Assembly: GCA_963556495.2 (NCBI GenBank)
Contig: OY747716.1
Coordinates: 33,225,818 to 33,289,817 of the forward strand
DNA: 64,000 nt
From: Valencia hispanica
Lineage: Eukaryota; Chordata; Actinopteri; Cyprinodontiformes; Valenciidae
Reading direction: 5' to 3'
In this document: piece by piece, positions 25,334 through 35,900 of the stretch
Layout of the letters: the number at the start of each line of letters is the position of its first letter
Position numbering within the stretch: the first letter of the stretch is position 1
Position numbers and translations under genes: made by a program
Notes under the pieces: model-generated
Database searches by the model: none
What the model was told of the DNA's origin: nothing
Seen by the model: the letters and a program-made list of their open reading frames with translations, nothing else

Positions 25334-26392
25334 CTGTAGGAAATGGCAAGTGCGTCCCTGCTCGGCTTTGACGAGAGCTTTATCTAGATTGACAGAGGCC
25401 TTTTGGTACACCTCCCTTGCTCTGCTCACTGTCAGTGTAGAGGACCACAAGCTCTTCTTAAGCTGGACTTGTCCATCGAGGGCACTCATCAGCGGCAGAC
25501 CTCCGCTGCCACTGCCCGAGCAAGCCGAGCACTTGACATCGTTGTTGCTGCGTGACGTCTTGAGTGACTGGGCGCTGATGGTGTTGTAAGACTCCATGAA
25601 GTATTGTGACTGGGATTTGTCTGGGTGACGTCCAATAGTCATGACTCCTGAGGGCATAGAACCAACGTCACCTCCCTGATGGTGATGATAGAGACACATT
25701 TCTCGGTCGAGCATATCATCCGAGCTCCAGTACCCTGATGTGGTGGTACGCATCTTGGGTTCTGACTTGGAGCGGTCTTTGCTCTTACTGCGCTTGCTGT
25801 GCTTCAGGGTGCCAGAGCATGAGGGAGGGTCATCTGGGCTGGATTTGCTGCCATTTATCTTTCCACTCCCACCTCCTCCAGAGCCAGAGGGCCCCTCCAG
25901 AGAGTGAGACTTGGTGAAAAGCTTCTGCACAGAATGCACAAGGTGACGAATTCGACCAGGGCTGTCACTGCGTTGGTGCTCCAGTGCTGTATGCTTGTAT
26001 TGCAGCGTGTGGTAGCCGTCACGTCTTAACGGACCTTGGGTCTCAAACTGCTCGAGCAAGTTTGAAGGTATGCGATTGTTGTTCCCTCCACTTCCCTTAC
26101 AGCTTCCTGTAGGCCCAGTGTAAGGCACCATGGCGCCGCACTCGTCCTTCAGCTCATGGTGGGAGCTGTAATGTCTGCGAGGGAAGGTGCAGCTGGTCAG
26201 GTCAGGATAGGCACTGCACTCAGTCTGGAAGGCGCTCCGCTGTGTGAAACAGGGGTTTTCAGCAGGATGAGCTTCCCCTTGGTTGAGGAAGTAGGATCGG
26301 CGATCAGCATGCCCCAGAGTCATGGAGTCATAAGAGGGGTCGCAGGTCACTGTGTGGTGACTGCGGCTGCTGGACAGGCCTTTCATGGTCAT
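25334..26392 (-). CDS. dlgap1: dlgap1 coding exon 1 (N-terminal region of GKAP/SAPAP1)
   Basis: This exon encodes residues 1-353 of disks large-associated protein 1, a postsynaptic-density scaffold linking PSD-95/DLG proteins to Shank. The translation follows vertebrate DLGAP1 closely: the start (MKGLSSSRSHH), a TFPRRHYSS segment near 69-77, NRIPSNLLEQFE near 106-117, GYHTLQYK near 126-133, SPGRIRHLVHSVQKLFTKSH near 144-163, YWSSDDML near 221-228, RSNNDVKCSAC near 281-291 and TVSRAREVYQKASVNLDKA near 321-339. A basic Ser/Lys-rich stretch lies near 198-213. Two Mets are possible: ATG at 26392 (MTMKG) or 26386 (MKG, the start used in mammals as I recall). The 3' end is CTACAG with a GT donor at 25333-25332, phase 0. 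The open frame continues into the intron to 25193, but that part is not coding. Glycine/serine-rich insertions near 167-177 and 292-298 look like lineage-specific expansions. The a or b teleost paralogue cannot be decided. Confidence 0.95.
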
Positions 26393-26459
26393 TATGGCCT
26401 GGTTGGCTTGCGCACCCGACTGCTGCTGCAGAAAGTCTGCACAGGCCCCAAATCTAGCT
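26393..26459 (-). other. dlgap1: 5'UTR part of the first dlgap1 coding exon, with inferred splice acceptor
   Basis: On the minus strand a pyrimidine-rich run ends in TTTCTTTGTAG (AG at 26461-26460). It is followed by 67 bases leading into the initiator ATG. The acceptor is inferred from sequence only, so further 5'UTR exons are expected to the right of the window or unrecognised within it. The reading frame of E1 stays open through these 67 bases with no upstream in-frame Met after the acceptor. Confidence 0.55.
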
Positions 26460-26590
26460 CTACAAAGAAACACCCAGCCATGAAATAAAACAGACAAACA
26501 GGAAGAGAGAGACAGAAAAGAGAATTATAAATATGTTGGTGTTGACTCTCCATCATCCATGACTTGACAATTCTAACTGCTACAACAGAA

Positions 26591-26703
26591 GGCAACTAGA
26601 CTCCTTGTTTCTTGAAGAGGTTTCACCTCTCATCCAAAAGACACTTTCACTTGACCAGGTGAGAGCTGAAATGCCCTCAAGAAACAAAAGGAATCAAGTT
26701 GCC
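26591..26703. repeat. 113-bp palindromic mini-repeat upstream of exon 1
   Basis: The ends are inverted copies: 26591-26615 begins GGCAACTAGACTCCTT, and 26678-26703 read backward begins GGCAACTTGATTCCTT, both continuing to GTTTCTTGA. The core TTTCACCTCTCATCCAAAAG is part of a widespread fish repeat I recognise. It lies 132 bp upstream of the inferred E1 acceptor. Confidence 0.65.
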
Positions 26704-27090
26704 TATATATCTGAAATACTATTACACACTCAAAGCAGACGATAATGGCTGCTTCAATTTTAAGAACCTTCTTTACAACCCTAGTATGCAGATAAGAACT
26801 CTTGATATTGAACCTCTTTTAAGTCACTGTTTTATCTTTGTCCTTTAAAACCTCAAATTGAGGAACTCTATATATAGAAGCGACAAGCTGCGATGCCACT
26901 GACTCCCGTATTTTTCCTCAAGCTTCTTGTACATTGTGTTTGGCTTGAATTTACCAGAAAACATAACAAAGATAAACAAAGTGTGTGCTATATTTGTTCA
27001 AGGGTACTGTCATAGGATGGACCTATGGAACTTAACAAAAAAAGACAGCAAAATTGTGAAGGAGTACAGCAGATGATGAAAACCCTTGGT
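26704..27090. other. unannotated DNA upstream of dlgap1 exon 1
   Basis: AT-rich, no recognised repeat or promoter element. Confidence 0.45.
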
Positions 27091-27885
27091 TCAGTTTCTC
27101 AGAAAATTAGAATCACATAAAATCAATTAAAATGATATTTTAAGCAGAAATGTCAGGCTTCTGTAAAGTATGTTCATTTCTATGCACTCAATATTTGGAC
27201 TGACCTCCTTTTTTTCAATAATTACTGCTTCAGTGTGTCGTGGGATGGAGGCCATCAGCTTGTGGTTGTGCTAAGGTGTAATGGATCCCATATTGCCTTT
27301 AATAGTGGCCTTTAGGTCATCTGCATTGTTGGGTCTGGTGTCTCTCATCTTCTGATTGTATGCTGGCCAAACAAGTACAGTAACACCATGGTCATTGAGC
27401 CCAACTTTCTTTTTCTCCGTAGCCCAGGTAAGATGCTTTTGACAGTGCCTCTGGTTTAGGAATGGTTTGCAAAGAGGAATAGGACATTTGTAGGATTCAT
27501 CTGTGTGTAGTGGCTCTTGATGTGCTGACTCCAACCTTAGTCCACTCCTTGTGAAGCTCTCCCATATTCTTTAAAGAATGTTGCTTGACAATCCCCACAA
27601 GGCTGCATTGGTCCCTGATACTGGTGGAACTGTTTGTACCACACTTTTTCCTTCCACTCAACTTTCTATGAATATGCTATTACCTTTTCACAATAGGAAC
27701 ATTTTCTGAGACACTGAATTTTGAGTTTTTATCTCTAAGCCAAAATTATAAAAGTTACAAAAAATAAAGGCTTGAAATATTTCACTATGTTTAATTAATC
27801 TTTACATACTTATAGAGTTTCACTTTCTAAAATGAGTGACAAAAATATTGAACTTTTTTGCAATATTATAATTTTTAAAGCTGTA
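27091..27885 (-). mobile_element. Tc1/mariner-like relic (family B), internally deleted
   Basis: The left end has CTCAGAAAATTAGAATCACA and the right end TTCTGAGACACTGAATTTTG, the paired terminal motifs of a fish Tc1 family with long terminal repeats. On the minus strand, transposase scraps read HGVTVLVWPAYN and KMRDTRPNNADDLKATIKG, i.e. the region after the second catalytic Asp, with the DLNPIENLW segment deleted. Another family B copy is at 49.69-51.33 kb. Confidence 0.75.
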
Positions 27886-27929
27886 CTTGTACATGGCAGC
27901 ATGGATTCATGCTGTTTACAGCCTATTCT

Positions 27930-28400
27930 GCTTCTACAGTCTAAATGTTGCAGTTGAAATTAAGACTCATCTGACTAGGCAATGTTTTTATAATCCCGTC
28001 AAAATGTCTCTCTCCTGATCAATTTTGGTGAGTCTCTGTAAATATAGAATCAGTTGCCTGTTTTTACCTGACAGATGTGGTCTTCTGATAATGTAGCTCA
28101 TCTTTTTTTAGGTTCAACATGTGCATTCAGAGGTGGTATTCCATAAACCTTATTTCCAACAAGTGATTATTTGAGCGACTGTTGCCTTTCAATCAACTCA
28201 AACCACCCTGTCCATTGTCCTCTAACATTCACAAGACATTAACAGGAGAGTTTTTTTCCACACAGTTGACATTCACTGGATATTTTATTTTTTATAGACC
28301 ATTAATTTCTGGAAACCTGAGATATTATAGTGGAGGGAAAAGTCATCTGGGACAGTAGAGCAACAGTTTCCAAAATACTCAGATTAGCACTAACAATGTT
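27930..28400 (-). mobile_element. dispersed repeat fragment, probably a DNA transposon remnant
   Basis: The order of segments (GATGTGGTCTTCTGATAATG, then TTATTTGAGCGACTGTTGCC, then CACTGGATATTTTAT and TTTCCAAAATACTCAGA) matches a repeat I remember from fish and other vertebrates. I am not certain of its class. Confidence 0.5.
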
Positions 28401-30020
28401 TAAAGTAACTTAAATCTACTTTCTTCCACATTCTTCTGCTCAGTTTAAACTTCAACACGTCATCTTCACCGCATCTAGATGACTAAATGCAGTAAGTTGC
28501 TGCCATGTGATTGGTTTAGTTGCTATTTGTGTTATGTTGATAAAAAAAATTAAAAAGCAAATAAAAAAATACAAAACTATTAAAAAAAACAGACAGGAAG
28601 CAGGTTTTTAATAGATTCTGATTGATGAAATACTCATTAAAAAAAATAATTTTTGTCTGCCCCTGGACACATACCTGCTTCACCCACTAGATCCAGGGTT
28701 GCCGATGGTTTGTTTTAATTCTTTTAGAAAAGCTCAAAAAAACTACCCAGAGTATCAGGCTTTTAATCCAGGGCTTTTACAGAATATTGGATGAAGAAAC
28801 TGGGTTGAGAAGTGCATTTATTTTTAGGCATACAGTACACCTGCAAAGTGTGGATTCATGCACACTGGTTTCCACAAACCTGAATTATGCTTGTGGACTT
28901 TCCCTCTATACCTTTAGTTCTTCTAAAGGCAAACTATCTGACCCAGCAAATAGCTTCTCGGCTTCAGGTGGCAACTGTAATAAATGACCTTTTCCTCACA
29001 CCATGTCATGAAAACAACTACATCCATCAGCACCCCTTAAACGACTTTTCTTACTCATCTGAGGATTGTTGCTGAATCCACTGTTTTTAATCAACTGAAA
29101 GTAAAGGTGACGAAAGAAAAATAAAAGCCCATGCACCCCAGTGTAGCACACTGACAGCATAGAGGCTGACCGTGCAATTCATTACTGCGATTTATAATAC
29201 AGCACCAACAGACTGCTTTGTAGATATAAAATGTGAAAAAATGGGAGGGCAAATGGATAAAATGGGAGGAAGCCATACCTTTATGTTAATAGAGGATAGG
29301 GTGTAGGTCAAATGCAAGATAGTGAGGTTCATTTATTATGTTCTTGCTTGATTAATTAGAAACTTAAAATTATTCATGTAATTTAACCGTCAGTACAAAA
29401 ACAGAGGACAGGCAGGAGTGAAAATAGAAAACAGTGGCTACTTTCAGCCTGAACAACAATACAACCACATGAAGGAAGTCATAAAGTAAACACTACATAT
29501 CTGTTAGACATGCACTTCTTGCAGGGCTGTATCCCGCTAAAGGTATTCATTGCAGTAGACAGATATCCTTTCAGTTGGTTGCTGAAGCACAGAATGTGAC
29601 CTAAATAAAAGGCCCTCATGGTGATCTACAGTCCTGCATCTGTGGCGCAGCTGTCTGCTACACTGCACTAGAGCCGTAAACTGCCACTGGGTCATATAGG
29701 CTGCTTTTCCTGCGAGGAACAGATACAAGTAAACATGTACACATGAAAGCAAATATGCTGTACAGCTGACAGAGTCCATTTCTGTGTGGATTTTTGATTC
29801 TGCTAGAAAAGTGCAGCTTTCAACAGGTAGATCTGTTGGGTTTATTGTGCCTGTCAGGTAAGGCCCACCCTGACAAGCGCTCAAAGACAGCTGTGGTCAT
29901 GGATTATACATTATGTCCATCATACCTGACTGACCTATTTGTGTCTCTACTTGTCGGGTCAAACCTCTTCGTACAGCACATTAACAACCCGACAGGCCTC
30001 TTTGAAGTAGCTTCCAACAG
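28401..30020. other. no gene recognised
   Basis: AT-rich DNA. The 115-aa open frame on the minus strand (29537-29884) has no recognisable domain and no supporting splice context. Confidence 0.45.
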
Positions 30021-30023
30021 TAA

Positions 30024-30636
30024 TGCCGCGTTCAAACCGCCCAAGAACGGCAAGATTACATGTTAAGTCAATGGTTGAGGCCGTCAGAGGGCAGTCAGAG
30101 TTTCTGCGGCGCTTTGTGTGCTTTATGCGCAGCAACTTTTGGTGCTTTTGCTGCTTTTCAAGCTTCAGACCGGCAAAAGCCAGCAACGCAGAAGTTTAGC
30201 TTGCTGAACTTTCGGCGTCATCCCCCGAGCGTCAACCAATCAGAGCGTCTCACTGTAGTGACGTCACTACACATTTAAAGCAGCGCTGAAAGTGAACCTC
30301 ATCCATACGCAGCTCCTGCAAATGGTTAAAACTCTGCAAACTCAGAATGCCTCTCAAGAATGGGGTGTATCCACAAACGGCACTAATGTGCACGACGTCA
30401 ACGTTTTATTTATCAGATAAAGCCAAGCCACTCTCTCGATATGATCCGCCATTGTTTAAAACATCTGGCAACAGAGAAAGCCCTGCCAGTTCAACAACAC
30501 CTTCTCTTTTTTTTGTTCAGCAAGTGGCGGGCTTTGCAAGCTTTGCACGCTTCAGGCTTAAAAATGTATACGTTTCAGATTAGTTGCTTTGTGAGCGTTT
30601 TTTGACGCCGACAAAGCGTGGGGTGTGAACTCGGCA
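30024..30636. mobile_element. PIF/Harbinger-like MITE, copy 1
   Basis: A 613-bp block begins TGCCGCGTTCA and ends TGAACTCGGCA, flanked on both sides by TAA (30021-30023 and 30637-30639). That is the 3-bp TWA target duplication typical of PIF/Harbinger. A diverged sister copy lies at 41193-41735. Both hold the same ordered landmarks: GCTTTGTGTGCTTT, CCAATCAGAG, GTGACGTCACTACACATTT, CTCAAGAATGGGGTGTATCC and GTGAGCGTTTTTTGACG. No transposase is visible. Confidence 0.8.
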
Positions 30637-30639
30637 TAA

Positions 30640-31125
30640 CATAGCCTTTCACCCAGGCAGCTAATTTGCTCTTTGCTATATATCATATCCCTTGTAACAC
30701 TAATGCTTTTCCACACACAGCCCAATATATTTGATAATTACTCTCAGGAATTAAAAAAAAAAAATCTCTTGCTCTTATGGATCTAGCTAGTTGCTTGATC
30801 AATCTTAACTATAAAACAAGCTTTAACTGAAGTGTCACCAAACTTTTCTTTGAATTTAATAATTTTAATTTAATAGAATAGTTCTCCAAAAGGCAGTCTT
30901 AGAATAATCATCGCAACAGAAATGGAAGCAAAACAGGAAAGGGGAAGAATTACAGAACTGTGTTCTTGTAATGTAATGAACCTTTACACAATCAACAACA
31001 ATTTAGGGGATGTTTTAAATACCTACATATAAATCAACATTTTAGTGATTTTTGCATGTGTAGATGAGTTATTGCCCAAGCTGAAAAAAAATCTTTCAAT
31101 ATAGGAAATTGCTGCTATCAAAGCC
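30640..31125. other. no feature recognised
   Basis: AT-rich spacer between two repeats. Confidence 0.45.
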
Positions 31126-31235
31126 AAAACCTGTCCAGGGTTTACCTCGCCTCTCGCCCAATAACAGCTGGAGATAATCAGCCCCCTCTAACCCTGTAAG
31201 GACAACTGGGTATAGGAAATGGATAGATGGATGAA
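31126..31235 (+). mobile_element. 3' tail of the fish SINE/LINE-like repeat (copy 1)
   Basis: CCTGTCCAGGGTTTACC, CCTCTCGCCCAATAACAGCT and a terminal ATGGATAGATGGATG run match the 3' end of the repeat whose head lies at 21.36 kb. Confidence 0.65.
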
Positions 31236-31619
31236 AGCAAAAGCTAAATATGAGAAAAAAGCAGTGTAAATAAGTCATTATCATTTTATCCTATTGCCTT
31301 TTCAACTTTTTTAAATTTTGTTCGACTTTTTCCAGATACCAATACAAGCTTTCTGCTACTGGACGATTTGTAGGCACCATGCCCCTTTGAAAACCAATGA
31401 CATCCTTTAAAGTCTACTGACAAGATTAACCTTTAGAGCTGACAGGTTGATGCTGTATAGTTATGAACTTTATTTCAAGCTATTATCCAATTATTTAGCC
31501 TAAATTACTTTTGTGTAATGATATTATAAAAACAGTCCTTCTCTGTTGCATCTTTACTTAATAATACATTTACAGCGCTGAATTTGAGGAATCTGATTTA
31601 ATACTGAAACTATACAAAA

Positions 31620-32345
31620 AGTCTGTCCAGCTGTGATCCGACCTGCATGCCCAATTGTCCTGGAGGTGTACAGGTCCTATAAAGATGGGAGTCTGCAGCC
31701 AATCACCTTCTCAGCAGAGCGCAAAACATGCTGCAGTCTCTGTTTGTCCCTGATGGTAGCTCCAGCATACCAGCATACCATACGGTAGGGGAGGAGTTGA
31801 GGATGGACTCGATGATTGCATTGTAGAACTGCATCATCATCCATGCCGGCAGGTTGAATTTCTTCAGCTGCCCCAGGAAGTACATCCTATGCTGGGCCTT
31901 CTTTATGACAAAGGTGATGGTGGGCTCCCTCTTGAGGTCCTGGGTGATGGTGGTGCCCAGGAAGCAGAATGAGGCCACAGTGGTGATGGGGGTGTCAGTC
32001 AGGACGATGGAGGGGAGTGGAGCTTTGTGCTCCCTAAAGTCCGCAATGATCTCCACTGTCTTCTGGGTGTTCAGCACCAGGTTGTTGTAGATGCTCCAGG
32101 ACACCAGACGTTGAGCCTCCATAATGTAGGCAGACTCATCCCCGTCTGAGATGAGTCCAATAATGGTGTAGTCATCTGCAAACTTAATTAGCTTGACAGA
32201 CTAGTGGCTGGAGGTGCAGCAGTTGGTGTACAGGGAGAAGAGCAGAAGAGGAAGAACACAGCCCTGAAGGGAGCCGGTGCATCAGAGTGCTGATGTCTAG
32301 AAATGTCCACTTGTTTGCTAAACGACTTTGCCTCTTTGTAGCAGT
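31620..32345 (-). pseudogene. L2-clade LINE reverse transcriptase, C-terminal half, broken
   Basis: The minus-strand frame includes WSIYNNLVLNTQKTVEIIAD, ASFCFLGTTITQDLK, FVIKKAQHRMYFLGQLKKFN and NAIIESILNSSPTVWYAGM. This is the thumb and connection region following the RT palm of L2-type LINEs of fish. Stops and missing segments upstream show decay. The same element continues to the right at 33220-33880. The two parts are separated by an inserted transposon (32351-33214). Confidence 0.8.
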
Positions 32346-32350
32346 CCCTG

Positions 32351-33214
32351 GCTGTGTCCAGATTCAGGGGTTGGATCCTTCTTAGGTCGAATTTTAAGGA
32401 CAGTTACGTCACACCGCCGCGACGAGGACTGTCCGAATTCGAAGAGTCCTTAAAATACGGCTCACAAATTCGTCCTTCTTTTCTCCCAATTCTAAGGACT
32501 AGTGCGGTGTTCCCTGTACTGCTCTCCATATCCCAAGATGCATTGCGAGCCGGCCAGGAGTTGCTTCAGCACAATGGCAGAGGAAGGGGGAGAAGGAGCG
32601 AGCGAAGAGTACTGCTTTAAAAGTTTATTAAAATCTGGCAGTGCAAAAAAATAAAAGGTTAAAGCGCTTGTGTTTTAGCCTTTTTTCTCGTTTTCATCAT
32701 AATCCGTTTTCATTACAATTTATCATAAATAACAATAGTAATTACCAATAAGCTGGTATGGCGGGGCCGTTTTTTAATAAATTGGCATTACGATATATAT
32801 ATATTTTTTTAAATAAGTCTTTTGTTATACGTTTTAGGGAGCAAAGAGCAGACGACAGCGCTGATTAAGCTCAGGGGGAAGAATGAGCAGCTCTTCACTG
32901 AGGTGAAGAACTCTGCCATTGTGGCATGGAGGTAGAAGTTGTTTACCCACTTTGTGCTTATTACAAAATTACAAAAGTGAGGAAAAAGTTCACCACAAGT
33001 TCTACCTCCATTTCTGTAGCTTTTGCTTAGCGCTGTAGCGGTTGCTAGGCAACAGGACATCCGCTGAGGTAGGGGCGGGAATTCACCTGAAGACTAGAAC
33101 CATCCAAATTCACAGCCAGTAACATCCGGTCTACCTGTTAAAGAAGGACCCGACCTGCTTAGACCGGTGAGGACGGGTCCTAGGAAGGATCCAACCCCTG
33201 AATCTGGACACAGC
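32351..33214. mobile_element. DNA transposon with ~35-bp TIRs and 5-bp target duplication inside the L2 LINE
   Basis: The left terminus starts GCTGTGTCCAGATTCAGGGG. The right terminus is its inverted copy, near-identical over about 35 bp. The flanks are CCCTG on both sides (32346-32350 and 33215-33219). Removing the element and one CCCTG rejoins the LINE reading frame, which proves insertion into that LINE. The element retains a short gene 5' end with a SANT/Myb-like exon (32574-32931) but no transposase. Superfamily is uncertain; a 5-bp duplication is unusual, though some hAT lineages have it. Confidence 0.85.
32574..32931 (+). pseudogene. first exons of a SANT/Myb-like (trihelix-type) transposon protein
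   Basis: ATG 32574, in a good Kozak context (ACAATGG), opens MAEEGGEGASEEYCFK. After an AT-rich putative intron, TTTGTTATACGTTTTAG (acceptor at 32837) precedes an exon 32838-32931. This exon reads SKEQTTALIKLRGKNEQLF then TEVKNSAIVAW, ending at GGAG|GTAGAAG. The EQT-ALI-LR-N-LFT-KN-A--AW pattern is that of Myb/SANT-like DNA-binding domains in fish transposon-associated proteins. The rest of the domain is absent. The donor of the first exon is not certain. Confidence 0.55.
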
Positions 33215-33219
33215 CCCTG

Positions 33220-33880
33220 TTTCCACTTCTGAACACTTCTCACTTTTGTAGCCACAGCTGTTTGAGTTTAGGAGTTAACAAGAGTTTGTCGTTGTTATAA
33301 CTCATCATGGTGCGTGATGGCACAATGCTGTCCTCACAGAAATGGATATAGGAAGTCACAGTGTCCGTAAACTCATCCAAGCTCTCAGAAGAAGCAGCTC
33401 TCATTGCGTCCCAGTCTATAGTTTCTAAACACATGCGAAGCTCGTCCACAGCCTCGTTGCTCCAGAGTTTTATAGTCCTCACGACATGTTTGGAGAGCTT
33501 CAGCATCTGTTTATACGCGGTGATCAGGTGGATAATCATGTAGTCAGAAAGTCCGAGTGCAGCACGGGCACTGCGAGATAGGCCCCACTTATTGTGCTGT
33601 AACAGTGATCCAGTGTCCTCTCCTCTCTGGTCAGGAATTTAATATACTGTTTATATTTGGGAAGTTACTGACTCAGGTTGGCTTTGTTAAAGTCCCCAAG
33701 AGCAATGAGTCCGGGTATGTCCGCTCCATGCACAGTATATGGTCCGCGAGGGCGCACCGAGCTCTGTGCACGTCCTCGTCTGGCGGGATGTAAACAGCGG
33801 CCAGAATGAATGAAGCGAACTCCCAGGGAGAATAAAACGGTTTGCAGTGAATGAAAGAACAGATACAATCTATAAATGTT
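33220..33880 (-). pseudogene. L2-clade LINE ORF2, endonuclease end and linker, broken
   Basis: On the minus strand, ASFILAAVYIPPDEDVHRAR (end of the AP-type endonuclease) is followed in other frames by ALGLSDYMIIHLITAYKQ and then VRTIKLWSNEAVDELRMCLE, FTDTVTSYIHFCEDSIVPSR and KLLLTPKLKQLWLQK. This is the usual endonuclease-to-RT linker of fish L2 elements. Frameshifts separate the pieces. The left continuation is at 31620-32345. Confidence 0.8.
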
Positions 33881-35178
33881 GATGCTCTTTAAAACTGCAT
33901 CAACAAAGCAGCACAGGTTATGTTTGGATGTCCTCTTTCTTCAATGGTTTTATATGTGATTAATGAACAATAGATTTTCTCTCTATCACCTCACAAAATT
34001 GTTAAATTGCTGTGCAGCTTTGCAGTGGTCAACTCCATCTTTAATGTTCTCTGCATCACCTTGAGTCTTTAGTCTCCCTAAAGCAAGTAAACAAATGTGG
34101 TATTAAAATGCAAAGCCACATTGACTTACTGCAGAAATCTTTAAAGGAAGCAGGGAAATCAATAAGACTTAGTGGAAGAGGACTGTCGCGGCTTCTTTCT
34201 GTTGACAAAATAAACGTTTAGGGTGGGGACTACAAGTAGTAGGTCTGTTTCCAAAGTCTTAAAACTCCAATTTTGAAAAATTAACTGAGGGCTTACGCAG
34301 ACAATTATGTTTCTAGTAGATGATCAATCAAACAAATTTTCTTAGTATTGCTAAATTTATAAGTGTATACATTTTCAGTTTTCAGGTAAAACTTAATTTA
34401 GCTTTTGGTCCCAGAAAATGTTTAATTGTAGCTTATAGATCAAATACTAGATTTTAAACTTCTATTGCCTCAAAAGTATCGACAAAATACCTTTGTACAG
34501 ACTTTATAAAAGTTATAAAGATGAGTCGCTGTGACAGAACCATCACTTATAGTTTTATTGCTGAAAATGCTGTTACGCGAATGTAGACTTGTTCCGACAT
34601 ACACCTCTGCCTCACCTCACAAGTGAAAATGCTGACAAAAGAAGGCCTGGGAGAAATAAAAAATAAAAAATAGAAAAGCACTAGGAGGAAAAAAAGGCAG
34701 CTCAGCCCCTCCATATGAAGGAATCACCAGAAAGCTGAGAGAAGACAAAACAATGATAGGAGGCAGGTGCAGACATCATGAATGCTTCAAACAGAAATCT
34801 GTACCAGAGTGATATAGCTTAACCTTTTTAAATACAGCCAGAGGCACTTCAGACATTAAGTAGGATGGTATTTTTCTGTTTCCACATTATGCTGAAGTTG
34901 CTTTTAGAGATGTCAGGAGACTCAAGGAAGCTAACTTTAATGTCTTGCTGTTAAAATGACTGGTAAATGATGGATGAACTCATCTCTTCTTATTGGGTGC
35001 AGCTAGACGAGGTTTTAGAGGAAAAATACAACTCATAGCTTGTGGTTTTGCTGATGAATTTCACACTCACTATACACATAAGCAATGGGAAATTTATATA
35101 ACTTTATGTGGTGATAGTACCACAGATTTAACACAAGTATCTAAACATACAGCAGGAACTGTAAAGCGATAACATGGC
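33881..35178. other. no feature recognised
   Basis: AT-rich, no coding signal or recognised repeat. Confidence 0.45.
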
Positions 35179-35900
35179 TTAATCGATCAAATTTTATTTG
35201 TAGAGCTATTTTTATGAGACAACGAAACACATTTAAAGCAAGATCAATCATGCACAACCAGTTAAACTCTTAGCACACACAAGACACCTACACAACCTGT
35301 CCCCCACTCCTTCACTGGAAAAACACTGCTCAATCCGTTCATATCTCTTTAAATGAACATACAATAAAAAAAAAAATCTAGAATCATACTACTGTAAGGA
35401 AACAATATCTTGTGGAGCTAGTCACATTGGAAGCCACCCCACAGCCACAGAGTCACCACAGAGACCGCCATGATCAGGGCAGGCAGGTATCCACAGCACA
35501 GCCATAAGGCCGCAGTGCAGAGCCCCAAAAAATATTAAAAGTACTTGGTAACACAGAACAATATAAATAAATAAATAAATACATAAAATTAATTGATTTA
35601 ATAATTGAAAAATCATTAAATAAAAATATAAACTAAAATAGATAAAAATAGATCAATTAAAAGCCAAGCTAAAAAGGTAGGTCTTGAGCCTCTTTAAAAA
35701 CATCAGTAGTTTCTGCAGCCCTGAGGTTCTCCGGCAGGTTGTTCCACAGACGAGGGCCGTAGTGTTAGAACGAGGCTTCACCGTACGTCTCAGTTCTGAC
35801 TTTTGGAGCAACTAAAAGACCATTACCGGAAGAGCTCAGGGGCCGTCAGGGCTCAAAGTGCCATTTTGAGATGTCTAAAGTAATAAAAGAACCTTAAGAC
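35179..35900 (-). mobile_element. dispersed fish repeat with LINE-like tail, inverted
   Basis: At the left, ATCAAATTTTATTTGTAGAG is the reverse of the usual LINE tail (…AATAAAATTTGATT). Further right, AGCCTCTTTAAAAACATCAG, TTCTCCGGCAGGTTGTTCCA and TTTTGGAGCAACTAAAAGAC match a repeat widespread in teleosts. A short (AAAT)n stretch lies near 35565-35580. Confidence 0.55.

Noticed and set aside
25193..26497. A 434-aa continuous open frame as one complete protein
   Set aside because: Family similarity runs only from 26392 to 25334, where a GT donor follows CTACAG. The tail to 25193 and the head above 26392 are intron/UTR read-through.
29537..29884. 115-aa minus-strand ORF
   Set aside because: No recognisable domain and it lies beside repeats. 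Length alone is compatible with chance in 64 kb.
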